DNA of 64,000 bases from Oxyruncus cristatus (lineage: Eukaryota; Chordata; Aves; Passeriformes; Cotingidae). Positions 48,331 to 60,804 of the stretch are shown in pieces. Position 1 is the stretch's first letter; the number at the start of each line of letters is the position of its first letter. A program made the translations under genes and the position numbers. The DNA is taken from the NCBI GenBank assembly GCA_013399855.1, contig VXAY01000104.1, positions 372,921 to 436,920 of the forward strand. Reading direction: 5' to 3'. The notes under the pieces were generated by a model that was not told the DNA's origin, ran no database searches, and worked only from the letters and a program-made list of their open reading frames with translations.

Positions 48331-51300
48331 TGACGGGGCCGTGCGGGTCACTCCGGGCAGCACTTAGCTTGCAATGACGTTCCCGTTTGGATGAGGTGCC
48401 CTGGGAAGTTCGCTTTTGGGCAAGGTAAAGCTCGGCGTTTAACTTGTAAAGGAAGAAAGACCTTTTTTCCCCGCTTGTTTTGTCGCTGTCAGTCGCTGTG
48501 AAGTGTAAGCCTGAGCCTTCCTTACACTCACTTGGTAAAATAAATCATTGCTGGCTTCTAGTAGACCATCTGAACGAGTCCTTTGGGCAGGTCCCACCTT
48601 CACTGCAGCTAGACTGAATTTTACTGTGTGATTTCCTACTTCGGATGTTTCACACACACTCTTTCTGGCCCCATCTGAAAGTGAAGAATAACCTTGTGCT
48701 GCCTGTACACTGTGGCAAGGTTTATTATACACACAGCCCAGTATCAGAGGGAATTGTGGGATCACACCCCAGGTCTTCCCACTGTCTGTGCAGCATGAAC
48801 CTGTTCCAACTGCATCCTGGGCACACTGGGATGGGATGCAGATGGTAATTCACCAGCAAGGCTGGGGTGGGCAGATTTTGAGATGTAACTCAGGTAAGTT
48901 CACCCTGGAATAACTGAGGCATGTGTGGTGCCTCAGCTGCTGGAGGTGTGTTTTCATGCTTCCAGCAGCAATGTGTGGAGCTTTTAACTGTCCTCCTTGT
49001 GTCCAATAAATAATACCTTACTCTAGTTTTTAACTGTGCCTGTCTTGTCCACAGGGATGGAAAAATGTTTCAGGTTTTGTCTCCTGCCTTTTACTCGGAA
49101 GAACTAATGTTGCCTTGCTCTTTTTCTGCTTCCCACTTGTCAGGATTTGGTGGGCTTGAAACTGCAAACTCCACTGCCAGTGGGTTTAATTTTGGGGGTT
49201 TCGGATTAACTGCTAATCCCGCGGTGAATTTTAATATTGGGAATTTCGGTGTTTCCACTACCTCAACTCCACCATTCAATTTTGGTAACAGTCTGGCAAG
49301 TGCAGGTAGATAACGCGGGAATACTTGTTCTGTGGTAAATGTTCCTAGCAGGGGTCCAAGAATTACATCCCTAACTGGGAATCTGGGACAGTAGTAATCT
49401 TCATATCCAGTGAAGACTGGGGGGAAAAGCTCTGGAACTGGAGTGGGTCTGAGAGCCATAGGCTTGTAGGGGGTTTGCCTGTTAAATTTTGAAGGAGTAG
49501 CTTTTAAAGGAAAAACAACTCTGTACCAAATACTCAGTCTCTGAAATGGGAATGAATTGGAGTCACCCATCAGTCTGAAATTGGGCCTCAATCAGAGCCA
49601 AATGGTGCTGTCAGGTCTCCATTCAGAGCCAGGCGATCCCTCACAATCCCAGAGCTGCTCCCTGTGCCACGTTTCCTGACATGATATTCTTGGACTGCTG
49701 CAGTCATGTTTTCATCTTCCCCCTGTGTTCTCATTGGCCTTGTGTTGGCTGTCATGAATGCACCACACCCCAGCAGTTTCTGTGGAGAAACAAATTGTAT
49801 ACGACCAGCATGAAAGCACAGCCCAGCCCTGTTCCCCAAATGCTGCTGAGCAGCCCAAAACCTCCCTGGGTCTTCAGAGGGAAGCTTGGTGCCCTGGGAA
49901 GGGCCTGGGTGTCGTGGGTGTGCTGGGTGGTGATTAAGAATACCCTTTGTGCCCCATACAGATCCATCAGGGATGTAATTTCACCTTAAATGTTTCCCAT
50001 TTCATATAAAAACACTGGGCTGGATGGATTGCTAATGCTTTTACTCATGTGGAATTATCCTGGGGATCCCGTTGCCGCTGCTCGTATAGGAATTCCATCC
50101 ATTCCACAGTGCCATCCCTCCCTGTGTCAGCGACTGTCACCTGCTGTGTGCACTCCAGGGACCTGGAGTTTATTTGGGTTTATTTGCTGGGGACACTCTT
50201 GGACTGTATTTCTTTGGCTGAATTTGAGCTGCTCCAAAGGAGAACTTGGGTACTTAATTTGGTTTCCTGATTTGCACTCTCAGATCCCTTTCAAAGAAAA
50301 GATGACTAAAGAGTACAAAACCACCTAGAGATTGTGTCATCTGCTAGTGCTCCTGCCAGGGTGTTTCACTCGCTGGTAGGACAGAAACATGGATGTTACA
50401 GGGAACTTGTTATGCCCACTGGCATTAATATGTCTGCTGAATGGAAATAAAATGTGATTGCACATCACCCTTGGTTTAAGCTTTTTAAATTGACTGTGTG
50501 CAGGAGGACTGTGAATGTAGTGAATCTAAAGCATGTGGGGGTTTTTTGGCATAGGCATGTGAGTTAGCAGTGACAGCATCTTTTTGACAAATCCTTTGTA
50601 GCACAGTGTCTTTCTTCATTTGAACATGTGTAAAATCAGCCAGAAACAGAGAGAACTTGGTTTTCCTGGCTCATCAACACTCCACAGACTGCACCTTGGG
50701 CCAGCGCTGCATTGGCACCACTGGAGCTCTTGCCCTCACTTAGGCCCTCTCCTGCTGCCCAGTGACTGCTTTTCCTGAAAATCTGTGGAAGGCTGATTGC
50801 TTTTGCATCCATCTTCCTATACTAGTGGTTGAACCTCCAAATGAGGTTTAATGGGGAAGATGATAGGGAAGCTAGGCTTAAAAAAAAAAAGGACCTTCTA
50901 GAATTTTACCTGTGAATTTTCCCTGTAAGCACTGTGACTGTGAGCACTTTAGCCTTAGGCTGTGATTTATTTCAAAGGGTTAGTAGTGTTTGAAAAGCTT
51001 ACAAAACGTCAGGTTGTTTATTAAACACTCAGCAGTGACACTGACCAGAGGTATTCCTGAGAATGAATGTAAGCAATACTACTGTTAGTTGTGTCTATCA
51101 CAAGGGAAAGCACGTCCCGCCGGTAAAGGAACAGGATGTCAGTTGACAACTGCCTTTTTGTTTACTCTCTTGACACACCACATAAGTTCTGGCATTCTGG
51201 TCCATGTTTTCTCCCCCGTTTCTTTGGACAACAAGCTCGATCCCCCCAGACCGTTGTGAAGCACATGCTTGTGACATGTCCCATCCATGTGTCAGACCTG

Positions 51301-54300
51301 TTCTCATCACACCCCGCAGTGCAGTCACTTGTGGTGCTGTGCCCGCTGCGCTCCGTGAGCTGCTGCCTGACTCCCACTCTTTGTTTGGCAGGAGCATTCG
51401 GAGGGTTTGGCACCACCACCACCACTGCGGCACCGGCGTTCAGCTTCTCTGCGCCCACCAACACGGGCACCGGTGGTAAGAGAGTCTGACCTGTTGGGTT
51501 TAGAACAACCCATGAATGCTTTGGATTGCATGGGCACTATACTACTCTTCTCTCAAAAATCCTCTGCTTTTTCCCTCAGGACTCTTTGGTGCCACCCAGA
51601 ACAAAGGCTTTGGATTTGGCACTAGTTTTGGCACAGGAACTGGAACTGGCTTGGGTAGTGGGTTGGGAACTGGGCTCGGCTTTGGAGGCTTCGGAACTCA
51701 GCAGCAGCAGACCAGTGAGTATGGCCTTCTGTGCACTTACCCCTTCTCTTAGCAGTGAGAGCGTAAGACTGTCACAGGTACTCAGCACGACAGAATTGTA
51801 CTGTAAAAGGAGGCTGTTACACACTTACCTTCTGATTGACGGAGGCTCCCTCAGAAATTTGGCATTCGAAGTGCCTACATTCGCAGCACTTGCCTTTTTC
51901 TTGACTAACGTTACTAGAGCTCAAGCAACTTCCTGAGATCCTGGCAATGTGTGTCCCTTTGGTTTAGTGATGGTAGAAATCAGAGTTACAGAATTGATGT
52001 TGCAGTCACAGCATTACTAGAAAGGGGAGGAAGACAGCATTGAGGTCAGTTTAAATGTGAGTTGGATAATGAGCTGCTGCAGGCTCTGAGTCTGCTGGGT
52101 TTGTAACAACCAACCTGCCCTTCAGGTTTAGATATTGAAGGTGCCAGATGATGCCATGGATGAGTACAGACCTCTCATTTAAAGAATAAAGAAAAAGTAA
52201 TTTTCTTCTAACTCAGAATTCAGGAACTACTGCTGTAGATGAAGATTAGACGTAAAAAAAAAAATTATTTGTTCTGTGCTTTTGTTCTGCATCTCAGAAT
52301 GTGAAGTGGTGCCGATGACAGGCAAATGGTAGGTGATAGCAAATGAGTCTGGCATGGTTGTCAAGGAATTAATTTGGATTTTCCATCCACCACAGCGTTA
52401 GGAAGTGGGTTGTTCAGCCAGCCTGCCCAGACACCAGCCCAGTCCAACCAGCTCATCAATACAGCCAGCGCCCTGTCGGCTCCGACACTCCTGGGGGATG
52501 AGAGGGATGCCATCCTGGCCAAGTGGAACCAGTTACAGGCCTTCTGGGGAACAGGCAAAGGGTACTTCAACAACAACATTGCTCCCGTGGAGTTCACACA
52601 GGAAAACCCCTTCTGCAGGTTTAAGGTAAGGAGTTATACGGCTGCCCACAAAGGGCTCTGACACCCTTATTCTGTTTACTGAGTCTGAGCATCTCTTGAG
52701 TGTTAAATCAGTGGTAAGAGTATTCTGAAACAGTGTTTTTCCAGGTAATCCACACAGTTCTGGTGCATACTCATTAAAAGGTTCGAAGATGCTGGAAATC
52801 TGGGTGGTGTGAAGGGACTAGATCATGAGCCCAGATGTGGATCATGAAAGTAACATTTTCTGTGATAGCATTCAGGTTAGTGTGTGTGTGTCACGGGAGC
52901 AAGTCTCTGGAAATGAATTTTAATGTGTATTTGTGTAGGCGACAATATGACAGAAACTATGTAAAATAACTGTGTTAAAATAACCCTCTATGAACCTGAC
53001 CTGTGCCAGGTTTAAAATCCACCAGCCTTCAGACCTGTGCCTTTTTCCCTCCCGTGCTCACACTGTATGAGCTCACATGCTCCATTCCCTGTCTGAAATC
53101 GTCAGCAGTTCTCTTGGGGACAGAGAATACGGGGCTCTTCATCCTCTGCCAATCCTGGCCCTGCTAACTTCCTTGCTAAGCCTCAGGCCTGGCAGGGGAT
53201 TTGGGGCAGGTGTGGTGATACCCTCCTTCCCTGAGCTGATTCTTTGAGTGCAAACTTTGTGACCTGAATGTAGGTTAATACTTCATTAAGTCTAGTTTTG
53301 ATTATGCACATGGTGACACTTGTATAAAATTTTTGCAGCAACCGAGTGCCTGCCTAACAAATGTTTGGTTTGTGTTGCATCACCTTATTCAGTGTTACCA
53401 TGGATATTTTGTTGGCAATGCACCTGGAAGCTTACTTTATTGTAAGTTGTTGTGTGAAATTGCTTTAGAGGCTTTGAAAAATTGCCAAGTGTAAGTTGTG
53501 TCATGGAAACTCAGTTATTTTAGAGTTTTATTTACCAGAAAGAGTGGTTTTCATTTTAGACAATGCCACATACTAGGTTCACTCTTGTCTCTATGCCTTG
53601 AATGTTTCTAATGCTGTTACGAATTCACATGCCTTAAGTGAAACACTGAAAAGTCCCATCTGTGCCTATAGCAATGGAAGGTGCCTAAATAAAATAGGGA
53701 GAAGTTGGTGGCACGTGGATAGGAACAAAGCATCATAAGCTAGTTTGGTTATTGCCTCTGGAAGCGTCAGGCATCTGATAAGAATGAGGCATTACCTGAA
53801 GGGTTTTGCAGGCGTTCAAGGAATCCACTTGTAGACACTGCCAGATCTAGGGCAAATGAGAAGCACACAGCTCTTAGCCAAGGAAAGTGTGCTTCTTAGG
53901 TACATGTTACAGGCTGCTGTTGGAAGGACCACAGTGAAGTAAATTAGATGTCATAGTTTGAAAATACTTTGTTGCATAAAGAAGTCACAAAGGATTTATT
54001 TGCTTAAAACAGAAATAGGACAGGAGTGATGTGCTTAAAACCAAATTCTTCCCTGGCTGTCACTGTTGTGCTCTGTGACAGGACGGTCACAAGATTCTGC
54101 AAGGCTCACTGTGGTGGGGGATTACTCACTGCTGACAAAACCAGGCTCTTGGACAGGTCCCCAACTCATTTCTCTCTTCAGCTGAACTTGCAGGAGGGGA
54201 AAGATGCAGGTCACCCACTCACATGCTGTGTCAGGCCTCAGAAAGGCCCTGCTGTCCACCCTGTCACCTGTGGTATGTTGGTGTGACAGCTCATAGCCAA

Positions 54301-57300
54301 GAGGAGATGAAAGCTGCCAGTCTGCTTCTGCTTGTAATAAAGTCTGGTCCTCTGGTTCCTTTTGTAATTTGGAAAAAGGGTGAATTTGTAAAATGTTCAT
54401 GATTTGCTGTCAGCTCTGCTGAACTCCCAATCCATAGGTTTTTCTATATGGTGGGAAATGGCAACTTAGGAACTTTTTGTAAAAATCCAGACTGTTCCAA
54501 AAGCTGCTCAACTGATATTTGTGTGAGAGAATGATTTAGAGAAGGATTGATTTTACGTTTCTGCACCTCTGAATATGTTGTAAGTTAAATTTTGAACCAG
54601 TGACTCTAATCAGAGGGCTTCAGCCTGTCCCCTTCATGCCACATTGGATACGCTTTTGCTCAGTAATATATCCTCATTTTTCACTTGTTCCTTTGCAGGC
54701 TGTGGGTTACAGTCTAATGCCCAACAACAAAGATGAAGATGGCCTCGTGGTTTTGGTGTTTAACAGAAAAGAAGCAGATATTCGAAGCCAGCAGCAGCAG
54801 CTCGTGGAATCACTACACAAAATTCTGGGAGGAAATCAGACACTCACTGTCAACGTCGAAGGGGTTAAAACGATGCCAGATGACCAGTATGTGAACTTCC
54901 TATAGTTCTGCCTTTTTATCCAGTACTGCATGTTGGAAAGGGTTGGTGCTTAAGTGTACTGCCTCCCCTTCTCCTTGATTTTGGATCTGTTCACCCTGAG
55001 TTCCATTTGTATCTCTCACTCCTTAATGTTGCTTTTATTAAGGCATTAAGTCCAGTACCTTTCCAGAGGTTTTAGGCTATTCCCAATGTAGTACTAGTGT
55101 CACCATATAATGTAATGGTATTCACAGCTTTCCTCTCTCTGCCTCACTGTGTTAAACCCTGCAGTTACTGGTGCTTCACATCTCAGTGAACTAAAGCGAG
55201 TTAAGAGCCAACCGGGAGAAGTGGTCAGTCGGTTTTGGGGCTAGTTTTGTTGTGTTAGTTCCTGCATGCTGCTGTCCCTTTCACGACGTTCTGCACTTTG
55301 CCTTGCTCAGGACAGAGGTGATCATTTATGTTGTGGAGCGCTCGCCCAATGGCACCTCGAGGAGAGTTCCTGCCACCACTCTCTATGCCCACTTCGAACA
55401 AGCCAACATCAAGTCATCCCTGCAGCAGCTGGGGGTCAGCCTCTCCATGGCCAGGACAGAGCTGTCCCCAGCACAGGTCAAGCAGCTCCTGCAGAACCCT
55501 CCTGCTGGTAGGTGGGCTTAGCTTTTTGGGCTCTGGGATAAACGCAGGTGTCAACCCACTGGGAAACACCTTCGGAAGCTACAAGAGCTACAGACAGTGC
55601 ACATACAGCTTTGTGTTAGAGTAGTTAAGTGTCCTTCATGCCATTTCATAGCATATTATTACGTCTATAGCTTTTATGTATGTCTGTGTTTAGGATATGA
55701 AAAGCTCTAAAATCAGGATTGCAAAAAGAACTGGGCCTACTCCTGCAGAAAAATCAGAGCTAGTTCCTACTGGAATTACTTTGCAAACTGGTTTTGGGTT
55801 TTGATCACTTAATAACTGATTTTTTAATATTTGGGTTTTTTACACAACTTGAAAAGGATTGATGACTCAAGTGTGGAACACAGTGGAAACAGTAGGAATT
55901 TCTCCCTTTAAAGTATGAATAATATGATGGGATCACCTGTGGGTTGTTCCTTTCCCCTGCCTTCAAACTAGCAGGAGTATTTGACAGCCTTTGGGACTGA
56001 ACTTACTGCCACAGCTCAGGAACAGGACTTTTAAGAACCACCCTCATTTAATTAACCTTAATTTGTGTAACAGTTCATGGTTCATAGGGTTTGTGTATGC
56101 CATAGCAATTTTTCCTGCTTAAGATGAGATAGCAATTCAGATTTATCCATACTAAGAAATTCCTTTGTTTTTTTCAGGTGTTGATCCTATTATATGGGAA
56201 CAAGCCAAAGTTGATAATCCTGATCCTGACAAGTAAGTCCAATAGTCTGAGTACTGCAACAAAACTTGGAAAGGGGAGAAAGATTATAATTGCGTAGTAC
56301 CCTCCAAGTAACTTGCAAGAAACATATTAGAGAAGAACTTGGCCAAGTGCTGATCTCCTTGCAAACACTGAAGATTACTGGAAGTGCCTTTCTTAATCCC
56401 TTTACCCATTTAGGTGCTTAGGAACTGTCAGGATGAAGAGCCTTACTCACATGACTCAGAGCTGTGGTGTCCTCCATTGCATGCACTAGTTAGTGTGACT
56501 TATGTTAAAACCATTATGTTTTTTTCCCCTCTTCTTGCAATTGAAGGTGATGCACCTTTGTACCCTCAGTAGTTACAGATAATTTGGGCTGATTTCTTTA
56601 CGACAAAGGACCAGGTTGTTGGGAATAGTGAGGACACTAGATCTTAGCAAAAGAAGATATTTTTATTTATTAACTTACAAAAGGCTATGATTATCTGTAC
56701 TTTTATATTAGATTCTATTCATAGTTATTAATCCATAACACATGTCCAGTAAAAAAAAATGTGTTGTAAGAAACATTTGTGTTCTTGTAGGCTTATTCCT
56801 GTGCCAATGGTGGGTTTCAAGGAACTGTTGAGAAGATTGAAGGTCCAAGATCAGATGACCAAGCAGCATCAAACTCGATTAGATGTAAGGTTGCTCATCT
56901 TTGTCATGACTTCTTACTACTGCTGAAGGATGTGCTATTAAAATGGCCCCTGTGCCTCCTGTGTGTTGAAAACTGAAACCAGAACCATGTTCTTAATGTA
57001 TTTCTTAAATATATCTTTTGCCCAAAAGGGAGCAGCATGGTTTGGCTTTTGTTTCAGGTTCAAGCTTGCTGTGTTGTTAGAGTAAATTAAACTAGCTCCA
57101 TGAAGGTGTAGTGGTATGGACTCTAATTTAGGTAACCAGTTTTCCAATGCCTTTTGAAAATCCCAGTTGCAGATGAAAACAAATACAAAGCAGAATAATT
57201 GAGCTAGCAGAAGGCTTTCTAAAAGCATCTGTGGCAAGGACACTAAGTTGCTGGGCTGTGTACCACTGTAAAACTCCCTATTTTAAATCAGGGCTGACGT

Positions 57301-58675
57301 CACAAACTCCTCTGACTTCCAACTGCCTCCCTGTCCTTTGCAGATAATATCAGAAGATATCAGTGAGCTGCAGAAAAACCAAACAACAACTATGGCAAAA
57401 ATTGCACAGTACAAAAGGAAGCTGATGGCACTTTCTCACAGAACATTACAGGTAACAGGGGTAGTTGTAAATAGCTCCTTTGACACACAGTCTAGTGCCA
57501 GAAACAGAGAGGGCAGGAGGCCCTGTGCCAGCTTGTGCATAACCAGTGTTGCAAAGGAAGTTCTGACTTCAGCTAAATGGTGTTCATTTAAGTACCAGGC
57601 AGAGCTGTTGGGGAAAGCTTCAGGTCCACAGTACTTAGGAACCTTCTCTCGCCCTTCTCAGGGCAGTCCTGTGGCTTCTGGGTGTCTCAGAGCAGCAGAC
57701 TAAGTGACAGAAAAGTCCAGTGAGACCCATGCTGGAAGAAGGGCAAAAAGGCATATGAATGGAGTGATAGGGAAAGAGATGGGCCAGGTCTCCTCTAATG
57801 AACCTATAAGGCTTCTTTTGTAGGTGTTAATAAAGCAGGAAATCCAAAGGAAAAGTGGTTATGCCATCCAAGCAGATGAGGAGCAGCTCCGTGTACAGTT
57901 GGATACAATTCAGTGTGAACTTAACGCACCAACGCAGTTCAAGGTAATAGAACTTTTTTTTTTTTTTTTCTAGTAAGAAAAGAGTAACAGAGTTGGTTTT
58001 CCAAACCATGCCTGTATATTTGTTCTGGAATGAGCGGCAATGGTTCCAGTTCTGGTGACTCAAGGAATGGTACATGCTGGAGCTCCAGCAGATGTTTGAT
58101 TGAAGCCTGTTTCTCCTGCAGGGCAGACTGAATGAGCTCATGTCCCAGATCAGGATGCAGAATCACTTTGGAGCAGTGCGGGCTGAAGAGCGCTATTACA
58201 TAGATGCAGACCTCTTAAGGGAAATCAAGCAAGTAAGAACGACTGGGTAGAATCCTCTTTGAACTTCATTTAAGCCAGATACACACTTGACTGTACCTAG
58301 AATGCCATGTTCTTGGAATTGTTTGATGAAGTCCTTTCTACTGTTCTCAGGGCCAGTGCATCAATGTTGTACAAAACCACTCTACTGAGTTGGGCTTTTA
58401 GTGCAGAAACTGCTGTTATTCCTGCTTCCAAGAAATAATGCCAAAGCTTTTCCGTGTGCCAAGGGCACCAGTCTTGACACCTTTGAGAAATATTACTTAC
58501 AGTCTGCAAAGTTGGACTGTGCTCACACTGTTTTCTTTACCTGCAGCACCTGAAGCAGCAGCAAGAAGGGCTCAGTCACCTAATCAGCATCATCAAGGAT
58601 GACTTGGAGGACATCAAGCTAATAGAACACGGGCTGAACGAGAGCATTCCCATCAGAGGAGGAGTCTTCAGTTGA
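47795..58675 (+). CDS. NUP54: NUP54, nucleoporin of the central channel
   Basis: NUP54 forms the NUP62-NUP58-NUP54 complex lining the nuclear pore. Coding exons: 47795-47846, 49144-49305, 51392-51475, 51580-51714, 52396-52625, 54699-54886, 55311-55507, 56178-56232, 56791-56884, 57344-57451, 57824-57943, 58122-58232 and 58547-58675 (TGA). All phases join, giving 554 residues against 507 in human. The N-terminus is a Gly/Phe/Thr-rich FG region (MAFNFGG, FGGFGTTTTT, GLGFGGFG). Then comes the conserved DERDAILAKWNQLQAFWGTG segment and an alpha/beta region, and the C-terminus is coiled coil, closing with IRGGVFS. From exon 5 on it is nearly identical to human. Most of the extra length is exon 2 (49144-49305), a 54-codon FG-rich exon not in the human protein I remember. 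Confidence 0.97.
48010..48255. repeat. 45-bp GC-rich tandem repeat with CCAAT boxes, NUP54 intron 1
   Basis: CCAAT starts at 48028, 48073, 48118 and 48163, with CTAAT at 48208: exactly 45 bases apart. A further CCAAT follows 40 bases on, at 48248. The unit core is CCCCGCCAATGGGAACCG followed by CGGCCGCCTCAGAGCC. CACGTG or a one-base variant recurs between boxes, at about 48058, 48103, 48148 and 48193. An earlier single CCAAT at 47920 and CACGTG at about 47947 and 47974 suggest that the array grew from a pre-existing element. Confidence 0.93.
49144..49305 (+). CDS. NUP54: NUP54 exon 2, FG-rich phase-symmetric exon
   Basis: A 162-base exon between a TTGTCAG acceptor and a GTAGAT donor. Both flanking introns are phase 1, so it can be included or skipped without changing frame. 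It encodes several phenylalanine-glycine motifs (FGG, FNFGGFG, NFG, FNFG) separated by Ser/Thr/Asn, typical of nucleoporin repeats. The donor is only moderately good, which would fit alternative use. Confidence 0.8.
49306..51391 (+). other. NUP54 intron 2, noncoding
   Basis: About 2 kb with no recognisable exon, RNA gene or transposon. Confidence 0.6.
52626..54698 (+). other. NUP54 intron 5, noncoding
   Basis: About 2 kb with no exon or clear repeat recognised on either strand. This is where a nested gene could sit, but none was seen. Confidence 0.6.
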
Positions 58676-58748
58676 CTGGATGCTGCTTACACAGAACATA
58701 TTAGTCAAGTTCATGGCTCACCTTCCAAGGCTAAAACTGTTGAGGTAA

Positions 58749-58754
58749 AATAAA
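58749..58754 (+). promoter_or_regulatory. Proximal polyadenylation signal of NUP54
   Basis: AATAAA about 75 bases after the stop codon. With the distal copy at 59330 it suggests two 3' UTR lengths. Confidence 0.6.
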
Positions 58755-59329
58755 ACATATCTTGTAGGAGCAATGGTATTTTGGCTGTTACCTTTAGAAT
58801 TAGCAAAGCCTCTTCTAAGCTTTTAAAATTGACCTTTGGAAGGTTTAATATTTTGTAAAGTTGTATATGCTTTAACAAAAGAAGGAAAACTGAATCTGTT
58901 CAGATACTGGTTTACTATAAAACTATATGTACTATTGTACATTTTTTCCTCTCCTTTTTTTTTTTTTTACAAGAGCATTGTCCTAAAAATGCAGTGCTGA
59001 GGGGATTGCTTCATTTGTGACTTGGTTTGTGGAAAGCTTAGCCCCCTTCTATGTTTCTGTTAAACAATCAAGTAACATTGTGTAAACAGTTAAATCATTA
59101 TGGGGATGTTAGTTGCTGTAACTGTGTTGGTCCCTGCAATAGCAGTAGTTTACTGGGCAAGCTGCAGGAACTTGTTTCCAGTTTCTGTCCTTCCTTTGGA
59201 CTGCACGGATCTGAAGGTCATGTTTTTATCACTTTACATACATACATGAATTATACAGAGCTTTGGTGCCCCTCTACGTAACAGAATGTCTGGACATTGT
59301 CTTCTGCCTTTTTTTAATTGCCCAAGAGT

Positions 59330-59335
59330 AATAAA
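59330..59335 (+). promoter_or_regulatory. Distal polyadenylation signal of NUP54
   Basis: AATAAA in GAGTAATAAATTC about 655 bases after the stop, followed within about 25 bases by a GT-rich stretch (TGGTGTGTGGTGTTGG), as expected for a strong cleavage site. Confidence 0.7.
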
Positions 59336-59360
59336 TTCAGTTTGACTTTGTAATAACTGG

Positions 59361-60450
59361 TGTGTGGTGTTGGCTCTCGGTCACATCAGGGATGCTGCTC
59401 ACAGCTCCAGGTAAGTGCACTTCATTCTGCTCCAGGCACTGCAAGGAATGGGCACAGAGGTGGCAGCTGATGGCACAGAGCTGCTGGCAGCCTCAGTCCC
59501 CAAACCAAGATACACAGCCCTTACATCCTACCTGGTAGCAAGTGCTGCAGGGTGGGTACCTCCCCTTAGAGCAGAGAGCTGTTTTTAACCCCCCATTAAA
59601 AAATTCACTAATAACTCAAACAAAAAAAAAACTTGTTACTTGCAGTAAGAGTTTGTACAGCAGAAACAGAGGAAGCAGAATAATTTTGGCCATTAGCCAC
59701 CAAAACAAAATAAATCCCATTCATAACATTTGATAAATGGAAAAAAACAATATAGCCTAAGCATGCTGCGGCATGTACAGTCATGAGAGAGTGTTTGTAG
59801 AAGTCTACTTCCATTACAATTGAAAAAAGCTTATGTGGAACTCAAGTGGGAAAAGGATTTAGTTTGCTTTTGAAAGCATAGTTCCAATTAATAAAATGCC
59901 TCCACTGCGCAATACAGGCTCTAACATGGGCTCCTTAAAGAAATCAAATTCCTCTAGAATTCTCTTTTTCAGGGGCTGGGGTAGTAGTCTTAAGGGAGTT
60001 CTTCTGTCATGTTTCCCCTGCTAGTCTGACTGTACAGCATGTTTGAGATAAATACTTTTTTTTTTTTTGCTTTGTAAGCTTTCCAAACCCCACCACACTT
60101 CGCTCCTTTTATTAAGCTGCGGTTGTAAAAATGCTCTGAAAATATCATGAATGTGAAGGATAGGCTTCCTAACAGGAAGTACTTCCCTGGATTTTGAAAA
60201 AATAATTACCTCAATCACTTCCTTAACCAAGTCCCCGTGCTAGAGATAGTGTTGCACCTTGGAGGTGGGTTTTTTTCCAAAGTGTTGCTCCACTGCCCAT
60301 ATTTAGTTGCTTCCAAGTTGCAGAACAAGCATACCACAAAAGAACACCAGCAGAAGTAGGTATCATCACTGGAACAGCACTGCTGCTCACAGAGCTTACA
60401 AGCTAGAGAAAACAAGAACAGCCAAGAAACAGCAGTCTAGAAAAAAACTG
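59361..60450. other. Noncoding interval between convergent NUP54 and PPEF2
   Basis: About 1.1 kb separates the last NUP54 signal from the first PPEF2 signal. No coding exon is visible. In mammals several genes, including ART3 and CXCL9-11, lie between these two loci. Confidence 0.6.
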
Positions 60451-60456
60451 TTTATT
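60451..60456 (-). promoter_or_regulatory. Candidate polyadenylation signal of PPEF2
   Basis: TTTATT on the plus strand, that is AATAAA on the minus strand, about 350 bases past the PPEF2 stop. A more distal copy lies at 60108-60113. Confidence 0.55.
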
Positions 60457-60804
60457 AAAAGGAAACCCCTGATCAAACAGGTGCTACTTTGTTAAAACCA
60501 AGTAATACCTTCCATTTTACTACTTTTGGATAGACCTGTAACTAAGATAGAACTGTAACTAACTTGCATCTTCCCTTTGCGTAGTCATTTCCACTTAAAA
60601 TGCAGCTTCTTGTACAAATGGTCAGAATTGCACAGCATGTATTTTGTCTGTTGCCTCTCCCTGATGGGTCACAGCTGCTGCTCTGTTTGGGGTACCTGCC
60701 TTCCCTTTCCCCGCTTGGCCTCCGCAGGCACTCTGCAGTGGGGTGGGATGCAGTCCCGGCTGCTCGACATGAAGGCATTGGACATGGCAGCCCCGTGCAG
60801 GCTC

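Noticed and set aside
46796..48377. Long open frames (322 and 376 codons) across the NUP54 CpG island
   Set aside because: They are stop-poor frames in GC-rich DNA that run through a CR1 copy, exon 1 and the tandem repeat; composition explains them.
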